NCBI RefSeq assembly: GCF_026340975.1
Contig: NZ_JAPEOS010000001.1
Span: 2,637,001-2,701,000 of the forward strand
DNA: 64,000 bases
Direction of reading: 5' to 3'
DNA from: Streptomyces sp. NBC_01214
Lineage (GTDB): Bacteria > Actinomycetota > Actinomycetes > Streptomycetales > Streptomycetaceae
The number at the start of each line of letters is the position of its first letter. Position 1 is the first letter of the stretch. Shown here one piece after another: positions 1 through 8,269 of the stretch. The translations under genes were made by a program, and so were the position numbers. The notes under the pieces were generated by a model, which was given only the letters and a program-made list of their open reading frames with translations, was not told the origin of the DNA and searched no databases.

Positions 1-2
1 CC

Positions 3-455
3 GACGGTGCGGGCACCTGGTGGAGCAATTCCGCCCGCACCACCGTCGTGGGCTCCACGGTCGGCTCCAGCTTCCCGACCAATGACTACGGCCTCATCAA
101 GTACGCCAGCAACACGCCCGTGCCCCCCGGCACCGTCGGCAGCCAGGACATCACCAGCGCCGTGAACGCCACCGTCAACATGTCGGTGACCAGGCGCGGG
201 TCCACCACCGGTATCCACAGCGGTCGGGTCACCGGGCTCAACGCCACCGTCAACTACGGCGGCGGCGACATCGTCTACGGCATGATCCGCACCAACGTGT
301 GCGCCGAACCCGGCGACAGCGGCGGCCCGCTCTACTCGGGCACCCGCGCCGTCGGCCTCACCTCCGGCGGCAGCGGCAACTGTTCCTCGGGCGGGACGAC
401 CTTCTTCCAGCCCGTGGTCGAAGCCCTCAGCGCCTACGGGGTCAGCGTCTACTGA
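3..455 (+). CDS. Secreted S1 (streptogrisin-like) serine protease, 3' part
   Basis: C-terminal 150 residues of a chymotrypsin-fold extracellular protease; the 5' end lies outside the window. The frame is open from the first bases and reads [10 protein letters not shown] before an internal GTG, so the coding region continues leftward. Visible are the catalytic Asp region (NDYGLIKY) and the nucleophile motif [10 protein letters not shown]; the His-containing segment, propeptide and signal peptide are off-window. Paired Cys ([11 protein letters not shown] and GNCSSGG) match the disulphide around the active site in streptogrisins. It ends normally with TGA. The family is secreted as a proenzyme and degrades extracellular protein. 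Confidence 0.93.
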   Translation, partial: DGAGTWWSNSARTTVVGSTVGSSFPTNDYGLIKYASNTPVPPGTVGSQDITSAVNATVNMSVTRRGSTTGIHSGRVTGLNATVNYGGGDIVYGMIRTNVCAEPGDSGGPLYSGTRAVGLTSGGSGNCSSGGTTFFQPVVEALSAYGVSVY

Positions 456-552
456 CGATGACTCACGCGCCCCCGTCGCACCCCTGGACGTCCTCCCGCC
501 TTCTGGGAGGATGTTCGGGGCGGCCGTGTCCACGGGGGAGGCTGGTTTCTGC

Positions 553-1032
553 ATGAAACGCATCGGCGTGACCGGGCACCGAGCCATTCCCGACTCGGTG
601 CTCGGCCATGTGGAGGACGGTCTACGGGCCGTCCTGGGCGGCCACGAAGGACCGTTGGAGGCCTTCTCCAGCCTCGCCGAGGGAGCCGACCAGCTGTTCG
701 CCGCCATCGCCCTCGAGAACGGCGCCGACCTCACCGTGGTGATCCCCAGCGGGGACTACGAGGACGCCTTCGAGGGCGCCGAGGCCCTCGCCCGCTACCG
801 GTGCCTGAAGGACCGGGCCACCCAGGAGGTCCGGATGGACTTCGCCCGCTCCACGGACGAGGCCTACTACGCCGCCGGCACCTACATAGCCGACTCCTGC
901 GACCGGATCGTCGCCGTCTGGGACGGGCAGCCCGCCCGCGGGCACGGCGGCACCGCCGAGATCGTCGCTTACGCTCGGGCGCTCGGCAAACCGGTCACCG
1001 TCCTGTGGCGCGAGGGCGTGACCCGGGACTAG
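553..1032 (+). CDS. SLOG-like Rossmann-fold (nucleotide-sensing) protein
   Basis: 159-aa protein. I chose the ATG at 553 because GGGGGAGG lies about 11 nt upstream and the strand-helix start KRIGVTGHRA follows at once; an upstream ATG at 511 would only add an unconserved leader. The GVTGHR loop, the SLAEGADQ segment and the glycine-rich ARGHGGTAEIV loop match the SLOG (SMF/DprA-LOG) superfamily, known to bind or process nucleotide ligands. It is convergent with a SLATT/DUF4231 gene 22 bp away. SLOG and SLATT proteins are recurrent partners in predicted nucleotide-activated conflict systems (established comparative work), so I infer a sensor role. Ligand unknown. Confidence 0.7.
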   Translation: MKRIGVTGHRAIPDSVLGHVEDGLRAVLGGHEGPLEAFSSLAEGADQLFAAIALENGADLTVVIPSGDYEDAFEGAEALARYRCLKDRATQEVRMDFARSTDEAYYAAGTYIADSCDRIVAVWDGQPARGHGGTAEIVAYARALGKPVTVLWREGVTRD

Positions 1033-1054
1033 TCCGGCCACGCCCCCTCCACCC

Positions 1055-1963
1055 TCAACTGCTGTGCTGGGCCAGCCAGTCCGTGTGCTGTGGAGACACG
1101 TACCGCTCCGTCTCGTACACCGACGAGGGCCACTGCGATTCGGTGATGGTCGTCTGCATCACGACCATCATCGCCGCCAGGTCCTGCTCGATCAGCGTGT
1201 GCGCCTCGATCAGCGGATGGTGGCGGCGCACCTCGTTCCAGGCGATCCCGGCGGCCGCCGCCGCACTCAGCAGCGCGGTCAGCCTCGGCCCCGGACCCGA
1301 ACCGAACGACCCCAGCAGCGCGAACAGCAGCGCCAGACAGGTCAGCAGCACGATCGTCCACGACCACAGGTTCGTCGCCCGCCGGGACACCTCCGTGCGC
1401 CGCCGGTACCAGTTGCGCTGTTCGATCAGCCGGTCCCGGACGTACGTCTCGCGCCGTGCCTGGTAGTCCATCCCGCGCAGCCGCTGCATCGCGCCGGTGA
1501 TCTCCCCGCCCTCCGGCACCGTTCCGGCGGCCCGCGGATCCTCCCAGCCCATCTTCCGCAGCTCGGCCAGACCCGCCTCCAACCGGGTGCGGTACGTCGT
1601 CTCGGGCGCGGCGACCTCACTGCCGAACGGCGCCCCGTGCACCGCGTACCGCCAGGCCAGGGACTTGATGAACTCCGCCGCACTGCGGTTGAGCTGCCAC
1701 TGCGGGCGGGCCCGGCGCCGCGTCGCCCGCATGCCCACGCCCAGCACCCCCACGTACGCGAGCACGCTCAGCAGCCCGAAGAGGTACATCGAGCCCAGCT
1801 TCGGCCCCGCGGGCAGCGCGGCGGCCGCCGCGGCCGCGACCAGCAGCAGCAACTGGGCGCGGGTGGCCTGGGTCGACTCCCGCTGCCGGGAGATCGCCGC
1901 CTGGTCGGTGTGGTGGAAGAGGGCCGGCAGGTCCTCGTTTCGAAAGGTCATGCTGTCGGTCAC
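1055..1963 (-). CDS. SLATT / DUF4231 membrane protein
   Basis: 302 aa with GTG start and GGGGGG seven bases upstream. Two transmembrane hairpins are visible: residues about 37-80 (AQLLLLVAAAAAAAL, then LFGLLSVLAYVGVLGVG) and about 205-245 (SWTIVLLTCLALLFALLG, then ALLSAAAAAGIAW). Each is followed by an alpha-helical soluble stretch, the last rich in acidic and hydrophobic residues. This duplicated 2TM layout is that of DUF4231/SLATT, which are predicted membrane-acting effectors that pair with SLOG or SMODS sensors. The SLOG gene sits tail-to-tail. A 16-bp-stem hairpin separates this gene from the upstream fxs operon, so it probably has its own promoter. Family call is firm; effector role is inferred. 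Confidence 0.75.
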   Translation of the reverse strand: MTDSMTFRNEDLPALFHHTDQAAISRQRESTQATRAQLLLLVAAAAAAALPAGPKLGSMYLFGLLSVLAYVGVLGVGMRATRRRARPQWQLNRSAAEFIKSLAWRYAVHGAPFGSEVAAPETTYRTRLEAGLAELRKMGWEDPRAAGTVPEGGEITGAMQRLRGMDYQARRETYVRDRLIEQRNWYRRRTEVSRRATNLWSWTIVLLTCLALLFALLGSFGSGPGPRLTALLSAAAAAGIAWNEVRRHHPLIEAHTLIEQDLAAMMVVMQTTITESQWPSSVYETERYVSPQHTDWLAQHSS

Positions 1964-1984
1964 AGCGCCCCCCTGCTGTCGGGT

Positions 1985-2029
1985 GGCGGGCGGCGGGGGC
2001 CCGCGGTCGCGGAGCCCCCGCCGCCCGCC
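1985..2029 (-). terminator. Strong hairpin terminator after fxsT
   Basis: Perfect 16-bp inverted repeat, 1985-2000 (GGCGGGCGGCGGGGGC) with 2014-2029 (GCCCCCGCCGCCCGCC), and a 13-nt loop. It begins 6 nt past the fxsT stop codon on the minus strand. There is no T-tract, as is usual in Streptomyces. It should end most fxs transcripts before the SLATT gene. Confidence 0.75.
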
Positions 2030-2035
2030 GTCGGA

Positions 2036-5000
2036 TCAGACGGCGAGAGGCTCCAGGTCGCGGTGGACCCGCCGCTCGTCGCGCGCGTACCGGGTCAGGC
2101 TGTGGTCCTCGCCGAGCAACCGGGTCAGTTCGGACACCGCCTCCGCCCGCAACCGGGCCGCCTCTTCCTTGCGGCCCATCGAGTCCAGGCTGACCGCCAT
2201 GTTGGAGCTGCTCGCCAGGGTCTCCGGATGGTGCGCCCCGAGCGCCTCGCGCAGCCGCATCACCGCGAGCCGCTCCAGCTCCAGAGCGCCTTCCGGATCG
2301 CCCAGGTCGGCCCGCGTGTTGGCCAGGTTGAGGTGGGCGAAGACGGTGTGCGGGTGGTTGTCGCCGAGCACGTCCCGCATCCCCCGTATCGTCTGGCGCA
2401 GCATCGCCTCCGCCGTCTCCGCGGCGCCCGTGCCCCAGTGGAAGACCGCCAGGTTGTTCACGGCCGCCAAGGTGTACGGGTGCCGCTCGCCCGGCACCTT
2501 CATGTACTCGTCCACCACCTCCTGCGCCAGGTCCCGCGCCCCGCCCGGGTCCCCGGTCGCGAACAGGTCCGAGGCCAGGTTGAGCTCGCAGGACAGCAGG
2601 TCCGGGTTGACGGAGGTGTACTTGGCCCGGTAGCGGGCCCGGGTGGCCGTGGTGAGCCGCAGGGCGTCCTCCAACTGGCCGGCCCGGCGCAGCGACACCG
2701 CCAGGTTCTTCGCCGCCGACAGGGTGCCGGGGAACGCCCGCCCCAGCGTCCGCTTGTAGGTGTCGTACGTCCGGCTCAGCAGCTGCACCGAATCCTCGTA
2801 CCGGCCCACCTCGCGCAGGTCGCGGGCCAGGTTCTGCGCCGAGGACAGGGTGTACGGGTGCTCCGGCCCCAGCACCTCGGTGCGCAGGTCGTGCACCTCC
2901 TGGTCGATCTCACGGGCCCTGGTGTACTGACCCACGAGCCGCAGGTTCAGCGCCAGGTTGTTCGCGGCGGCCAGCGTGCGCGGGTGCGCCTCGTGGAAGA
3001 TCTGGCTGAAGCCCTCGTGCGCGTCGGTCGCCAGCTCCATCGCCTGTCCGTAATGACCCAGCGCGCCCAGCGTGTTGGCCAGACCGCTCATGGTCATGTA
3101 CGTGTGCGGGTGCGAGGGGCCGAGCACCGCCTTCTGCCGCTCCAGCGTGACCTCGTCCAGCTCCTTGGCCTCCACGAACCGGCCCTGCGAGCGCAGGATG
3201 TTCGACAGGTGGAAGCGCAGGTACAGGTACTGCAGGTCGTCGTTGCCCAGCATCTCCTTCCACGCCTCGCGCAGTTCCTCGCCGAGGGCGTACGCGGCCT
3301 TGAAGTCGCCGCGCTTCCACAGGTAGCGCACCCGGTCGATCAGCAGCCTGCGCGTCTCCGGTTCCTTGCAGTACCGGGCCTCCGACGGGGTCAGGTGCGA
3401 CCAGATGGTGTTGAACCGCGGCCACGTCTCCGGATTGTCGATCGGCTCGTCGTCGTCCGGTCGGGCCCCCGCCAGGATCCGGTGGACCGCGTGCCGCGCC
3501 TCGCGCTGCTCCTCCTCGCTCAGCTGGGCCCGGATCACCGCCTGGACCAGCCGGTGCACCTGGATGCTGTTGCTGACCTGGTCGACCTTGGCCAGCGCGA
3601 ACCGACCGATCTCCCGGATCACCCGGCCCAGCACCAGCTTCTCCTGGAGCGAGGAGTCGTAGGGCTTGAGGGCGTCGATCATCTCCTTGCTGTAGAGCAG
3701 GTTCGCGGAGATCGGCTCGGGCGCGAGGAAGGCGCAGAGCTGGAGCAGCCGGACGGCCGCCGGGGACCGGGACTGCAGCCGCTCGATGGAGATGTTCCAG
3801 GTGGCGGCCACCGGCTCCGGGTAACCGGGCGGCTGGTTCAGGGCCAGGACGCGGGCGGCCTGCTGGGCCAGCTGCTCGATGTACGCGGACACCGGCGTCG
3901 CCGTCTCCGCTATCCACGCGCCCGCCTGCTCGACGGCCAGCGGCAGGTCGCCCACCGCCACCGCCACCTGCTCGGCGTCGTCCTTGCTGAGCCCGGGGGC
4001 ACGGCGCTGGAGGTGCTCGATGGACTCCTCCCGCAGGAACACGTCCACCGGCAGCGCGTCACCGTACTGCGACCAGGACTGGTTGCGGGAGGTCACCAGG
4101 ACGTGGCCCGGCCCGCCCGGCGGGAAGAACCGCTTGAGCGTCTCGGGATCGTCCGCGTTGTCGAAGACCAGCAGCCAGCGGGAGGAGGGAACCCCGCGCC
4201 GCAGCAGGTCGATCGCCTCCTGCGAGGCGGCCGCCATGTCCTCGCCGGTCTGCGCGCCCAGCCGCACCGCCAGCTCCGCGAGGGCCGCGACCACGTCGTC
4301 GGTCTGCTCCGAGGAGATCCACCACACCAGGTCGTAGTCGGCCATGAACCGGTGCACGTACTCCAGTGCCACCTGGGTCTTGCCGACACCGCCGAGCCCG
4401 AACAGGGTCTGCGGCTGCGGGAGCACCACGGCCATGCCCCCGCCGAGCTGGTCGCGCATCCGCTCCAGCACGATGCTGCGCCCGGTGAAGCCCGGGTTGC
4501 GGGGCGGCGCGTTCCAGATCTTCGGGACGGTCCCCGGGAAGCGGGGACCGGGCTGCGAGGCACTGCCCGCGCTGTCGGGCAGGGCCATGGGCCGCTCCAC
4601 CGCACGCAGCAGGGCGGCGGTCGCGTGCACCTCGTCGAGCCGGAAGAGGTCCACCGGGTTGCGGTCGATGTACGGCGTGGAGAGCCGTACGTCACCCACC
4701 CTCAGCGGCACCAGCTGGCGCCGGCCCCCGGTCGGGTCCTCGGCGGCCGCGCGCTCCCACACGTCCACGGCCCGGGCCGACTTCAGGTAGGCGGTGGAGA
4801 GCAGCACCACGGTCCGGGCGGCCGTGTCGATGCTGATGCCCGCGCCCCCGAGGGTGTCCCCGGTGACCGCTCCCGGTGCCCGCTCGGCCGAGACGTCCTT
4901 CGGCACGACCCGGAAACCGGCCCGGGTGAGCACCGACTCGATCCAGTCGGCCCACATCCGGTTCTCGGCGACGTAGGACAGGAACAGGTCGGCGGGCAGG

Positions 5001-6031
5001 GCCGGGCGGCGCCGGGTGAAGGCGTCCCTGATGCGCAGCCGGACCTCCTCGCCGATGACCGGCATGGAGGTGATGTGGCCCTCGGTGACCACGGCGGTGA
5101 GCCGTTCGAAGGCGGAGAGCAGGGAGTTGGTGAGCCCGGCCTCGTCACCGAAGGTGGCCAGGGTCTCCTCGTAGGCGTAGTAGGGGCGGTACGGGATCTC
5201 CACCGCGCCCCAGTAGGAGGTGAGCTCGTCCCCGACCAGGCCGTTCGGGAAGCGGTCGAACTTGATCCGGGCCAGCGCCCTGCCGGCGTCGGCCTTCTCC
5301 TTCTCGCCCTCGTCGATGCGCATCGGGACCGGGTAGATCTTGATGCCGCGGTCGTTGAACCGCTCGTCGATCTGGCGGGCGACGGACGCGGCCCCGTCGA
5401 TGGACTGGTCGGAGAGGGTGAAGCAGTCGACGAGGACGTCCGGGAGGTGGACGGTGCAGATGTCGGCGATGTCGGACAGGCCGGTGCGGCTGTCGATCAG
5501 GACGTAGTCGTAGTTCCGCTTCATGTCGGCGCGCAGGGCGTCGAAGAAGAGCCCGCCGCCGAGCCGGTCGTAGAAGTTGTCCCAGTCGAAGGTGGAGACG
5601 GTCGCCGAGTACTCGCGGTTCTGCCGGCCCGCGGAGACGAAGTCCAGGGTGCCCCCGTCCGGGAACTCCCAGCCGTGGGTCTCCGGGGTGAGCGAGACGG
5701 CGTGCGGCTGTATCCGCGCGTAGTCCTTGTGCCAGTCGTCGGGCCGCTGCACCGGGCTGGTCGCGGCCCACGCGTACTCGCTGATCAGATCGATGACCCC
5801 GGTGGTGGCCCCCAGCGTGGAGGGGTCCAGGAAGGGGTGGAAGAAGCGGTGCAGGCCGGGCGCCTCCAGGTCCCAGTCCACGGCGAGGACCCGCTTGCCG
5901 TTGGCCGCCAGGATCCAGGCGGTGTTGGCCAGCGCCATGGTGCGGCCCGTGCCGCCCTTGTACGAATAGAAGGTGACGATGCGTCCATCACGGCTGTCGC
6001 TGTCGCCGCTGCTGTCACTGCTCGCTGTCAT
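2036..6031 (-). CDS. fxsT: FxsT: FxSxx-COOH system STAND/TPR protein (ParA-like, TIR, NB-ARC, TPR)
   Basis: 1331 aa. Domains in order: a ParA/MinD-type SIMIBI ATPase with deviant Walker A YKGGTGRT at 24-31; a TIR domain starting near residue 345 (DLFLSYVAENR, then the VWE motif where the catalytic Glu lies in NADase TIRs); an NB-ARC STAND NTPase with P-loop GLGGVGKT near 545 and Walker B LLVFDNADDP near 620; then kinesin-light-chain-like TPRs from about 915 to the end (repeated SALANTLGALGHY-type units). This matches the tetratricopeptide protein named FxsT in FxSxx-COOH loci. The ATG overlaps the fxsC stop by 17 nt, indicating translational coupling. Architecture resembles immune-type STAND signal-transducing ATPases; the trigger is unknown, and a link to the modified FxsA peptide is inference. 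Confidence 0.88.
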   Translation of the reverse strand: MTASSDSSGDSDSRDGRIVTFYSYKGGTGRTMALANTAWILAANGKRVLAVDWDLEAPGLHRFFHPFLDPSTLGATTGVIDLISEYAWAATSPVQRPDDWHKDYARIQPHAVSLTPETHGWEFPDGGTLDFVSAGRQNREYSATVSTFDWDNFYDRLGGGLFFDALRADMKRNYDYVLIDSRTGLSDIADICTVHLPDVLVDCFTLSDQSIDGAASVARQIDERFNDRGIKIYPVPMRIDEGEKEKADAGRALARIKFDRFPNGLVGDELTSYWGAVEIPYRPYYAYEETLATFGDEAGLTNSLLSAFERLTAVVTEGHITSMPVIGEEVRLRIRDAFTRRRPALPADLFLSYVAENRMWADWIESVLTRAGFRVVPKDVSAERAPGAVTGDTLGGAGISIDTAARTVVLLSTAYLKSARAVDVWERAAAEDPTGGRRQLVPLRVGDVRLSTPYIDRNPVDLFRLDEVHATAALLRAVERPMALPDSAGSASQPGPRFPGTVPKIWNAPPRNPGFTGRSIVLERMRDQLGGGMAVVLPQPQTLFGLGGVGKTQVALEYVHRFMADYDLVWWISSEQTDDVVAALAELAVRLGAQTGEDMAAASQEAIDLLRRGVPSSRWLLVFDNADDPETLKRFFPPGGPGHVLVTSRNQSWSQYGDALPVDVFLREESIEHLQRRAPGLSKDDAEQVAVAVGDLPLAVEQAGAWIAETATPVSAYIEQLAQQAARVLALNQPPGYPEPVAATWNISIERLQSRSPAAVRLLQLCAFLAPEPISANLLYSKEMIDALKPYDSSLQEKLVLGRVIREIGRFALAKVDQVSNSIQVHRLVQAVIRAQLSEEEQREARHAVHRILAGARPDDDEPIDNPETWPRFNTIWSHLTPSEARYCKEPETRRLLIDRVRYLWKRGDFKAAYALGEELREAWKEMLGNDDLQYLYLRFHLSNILRSQGRFVEAKELDEVTLERQKAVLGPSHPHTYMTMSGLANTLGALGHYGQAMELATDAHEGFSQIFHEAHPRTLAAANNLALNLRLVGQYTRAREIDQEVHDLRTEVLGPEHPYTLSSAQNLARDLREVGRYEDSVQLLSRTYDTYKRTLGRAFPGTLSAAKNLAVSLRRAGQLEDALRLTTATRARYRAKYTSVNPDLLSCELNLASDLFATGDPGGARDLAQEVVDEYMKVPGERHPYTLAAVNNLAVFHWGTGAAETAEAMLRQTIRGMRDVLGDNHPHTVFAHLNLANTRADLGDPEGALELERLAVMRLREALGAHHPETLASSSNMAVSLDSMGRKEEAARLRAEAVSELTRLLGEDHSLTRYARDERRVHRDLEPLAV

Positions 6032-7391
6032 CCGCGTCCCCCCGGTCGGTGTCGTTGTCGTCGTTGTCGTGGAGGCCGGCCCCCGCCGGCCCGGTCCGGC
6101 GCCGGTCGGAGTCGGGCGGGAAGGGGACCCGGGGCGATGGCGGCCCTGGCGGCCCGTTCATCCCCATCGGCCCCAGCAACCGGGGCCGTTCGATGGAGGT
6201 GTCGCCCTTCGGCGGATACGGCTGTGCGTGTCTGAGGAACTGCTGGGCCGCCGCCTCGACCACCTGCGGCAGGATCTGGCCGAGGGTCTCCACGTTGGCC
6301 ACGCCGTTCGCGGCGGCCCGGCAGGCGGCCCGGCCCTGGCTCATCGTCTTGGGCATGGTGGTCTCCAGCCGGTCGGCCAGCTCGTTCTCCTTCGACCGGC
6401 TCTGATGGTCGTACCGGTTCCACGGCACGACCACGTTGATCCACGGCCGGGGCTCCCGGTCGAAGGCCGCCAGGCGCCGGCGCCGCTGCTCGTCCTCCAC
6501 CGCCCACCGGTCGACGATCAGGATCTCCGGCCGGGTCGGCAACTGCTTGCTGTCGAGGTGCCCGGCCTCGTCGTCGAAGGAGGACATGGTGGTCTGGTAG
6601 TTGAGGTTCTTGACCAGGTCCTCGGCGACGTAGGCGATCGGTCGCTGGGCGACCGGGTGGTACGGGTTCCACTCCAGGGCGGTGTCCCCGTAGTACTCGG
6701 GGGTGCGGCCCTCGGGCAGATCGTGCCGGGAGGAGGCGGCCACGGTCACGTGCAGGGTGCGGGCCGGGCTGCCGCTGGAGCCGAAGGCGCTCGGAACGTT
6801 GCGGTAGTCCAGCGGGCGGATGGGGTCCAGGTGGGCGGTCTCGGCGACCTGGACGATGCGCCGGGCGAGCTCGTACACGGCCTGCTCGTACTGGTCGGCG
6901 TAACCGCGCAGTTTGATCAGCCCGTACAGGCCGTCGGTGACGTAGCGCTCGCCGAAGGTGTTGTGGTTGAACTGCAACCGCTCCGCCGGGCCCGGGAGTT
7001 GCTCCGGCGGCACCGGCACCCATAACGCGGGCACGATGGCCTCGGCCTGCTTGTTGCTCATCGCGCCGTGCTGGACGGCGCGCTGCGCGAAGGCGAACCA
7101 CTCCTTCCCGCACATCTCGCTGGCGAAGTACCGCGGCGAGAACAGGGGAACGAAGACGCGGCAGTTGGCGAGTGCCCGGGCGAGCCGTTCGGACCAGCCC
7201 TCGCCGCTGCGTATCTCCCGGTCCATGAAGCCGACGTCGTACCCGGCGCGCAGGTCCGTCAGCGCCATCACGTGCCCGCAGAGATCACGGAAAAGGCGCT
7301 CGACCCACATGTCCGGGTCGGGGCCCCCGGCCCCGAACCTCGGTGTATGTGCGTAACTGAGAAAAAAGTACGGCTCCCCTGATGCGGGCAC
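6015..7391 (-). CDS. fxsC: FxsC: TIR-like FxSxx-COOH system protein
   Basis: 458 aa from a GTG with GGGGG six bases upstream. Residues 7-150 form a TIR-like domain (YFFLSYAHTP; SPRYFASEMCGKEW carrying the candidate catalytic Glu). Residues about 230-400 form the conserved FxsC C-terminal domain (RYDHQSRSKENELADRLE). The last 60 residues are low-complexity Pro/Gly then Asp-rich and probably disordered. It precedes fxsT and overlaps it by 17 nt, so the two TIR proteins are likely made together. Whether this TIR cleaves NAD or acts as a scaffold cannot be told from sequence. Confidence 0.88.
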   Translation of the reverse strand: MPASGEPYFFLSYAHTPRFGAGGPDPDMWVERLFRDLCGHVMALTDLRAGYDVGFMDREIRSGEGWSERLARALANCRVFVPLFSPRYFASEMCGKEWFAFAQRAVQHGAMSNKQAEAIVPALWVPVPPEQLPGPAERLQFNHNTFGERYVTDGLYGLIKLRGYADQYEQAVYELARRIVQVAETAHLDPIRPLDYRNVPSAFGSSGSPARTLHVTVAASSRHDLPEGRTPEYYGDTALEWNPYHPVAQRPIAYVAEDLVKNLNYQTTMSSFDDEAGHLDSKQLPTRPEILIVDRWAVEDEQRRRRLAAFDREPRPWINVVVPWNRYDHQSRSKENELADRLETTMPKTMSQGRAACRAAANGVANVETLGQILPQVVEAAAQQFLRHAQPYPPKGDTSIERPRLLGPMGMNGPPGPPSPRVPFPPDSDRRRTGPAGAGLHDNDDNDTDRGDADDSEQ

Positions 7392-7471
7392 ACGACCCCC
7401 GTCCCGAAGATGCGAAGCGAAGAAACATCATTCCGGAGCTGCTTCGCCACATCCCCTCATCGTTCAGTCAA

Positions 7472-8269
7472 TCAGCGTCTGTTTTCGGTCATCCAGTCAA
7501 GGGCGTGATCGACGGCCTCCGGGAGGGAGAAGAGCATGGTCGACGCACCTCCCACCCGCCCCCTGCGCACCCGTGAATCCGGGAACGCGTCACCGATCTC
7601 CGCGAAATCGCCGTCGTCCAGCGCGACGTCCTCGTATGCGGTCCACTCCCCCTCCTGCCGGTGTCTTTGCGACCCCGGAAGGTTCACCTTCACCACACAC
7701 TCGTACATGCGCAAGGGGGGCTTCGGAATTCGGTACTCCGCGAGATGGAAAGCGGTACAGACCGAAAACCCCACATTGATCATGAGTACCTGCCCGCCCT
7801 CCCAGCACAGCTTTCCCAGGGGTGACTCCTCCCCCAGATGGCATGCGAGGCGATGACCCGAGCACAGCCGCTCCGCGTCCGCCCCGAGGGCCGCGAACGA
7901 GGTCTGGGGATGGGCGCTGCGCGCGGCGCCCGGCGCGGTGCGCACGGCCTCGGCCAGGGAACCCATGCCCTGGCTCGGGGTGCTCGCCGGGTCGAAGGGG
8001 GACATCCGCTCGCGGAAGTCCCGCACCCCGGCCTCGTCCAGACCGCGGATCCGCTCCAGGTGGGCGGTGGAGGTCTTGGAGTTCTCCGGGGTGAACGCCG
8101 GGACCACCAGGGTGCCGCGCGGCCCGAGGACGCCCGTCAAGGCGTCGCGCAGCAGCTCCGCGCGGATCCCGGTCCCACCGAGGGAGGAGTGCACCAGGAG
8201 CCGCATGCCGGGGCGGACCCCGGCCAGCCGCACCTGCACGGCGAGCTGGAGCCTGCCGGGCGCGGTCAC
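7472..8269 (-). CDS. AAC(3)-family aminoglycoside N-acetyltransferase-like protein in the fxs operon
   Basis: 265 aa from GTG at 8269, which overlaps the fxsB stop as GTGA. An in-frame reading frame extends far upstream but only as a shadow of fxsB, so the coupled GTG is the start. Fold markers of AAC(3): LLVHSSLGGTG near the N-terminus, GTLVVPAFTPENS, the SPLGKLCWEGGQVLMINVG stretch and conserved His of CTAFHLAEYR. AAC(3) enzymes use acetyl-CoA to acylate an aminoglycoside 3-amine. Inside an fxs operon it more plausibly acylates the peptide or a derived small molecule. No drug-resistance role should be assumed from homology alone. Confidence 0.85.
   Translation of the reverse strand: MTAPGRLQLAVQVRLAGVRPGMRLLVHSSLGGTGIRAELLRDALTGVLGPRGTLVVPAFTPENSKTSTAHLERIRGLDEAGVRDFRERMSPFDPASTPSQGMGSLAEAVRTAPGAARSAHPQTSFAALGADAERLCSGHRLACHLGEESPLGKLCWEGGQVLMINVGFSVCTAFHLAEYRIPKPPLRMYECVVKVNLPGSQRHRQEGEWTAYEDVALDDGDFAEIGDAFPDSRVRRGRVGGASTMLFSLPEAVDHALDWMTENRR

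Noticed and set aside
1064..6235. Very long plus-strand open frame antisense to fxsT and the SLATT gene
   Set aside because: The product is Arg/Pro/Gly/His-rich low complexity typical of an antisense shadow in high-GC DNA; the minus-strand genes have clear domains and starts.
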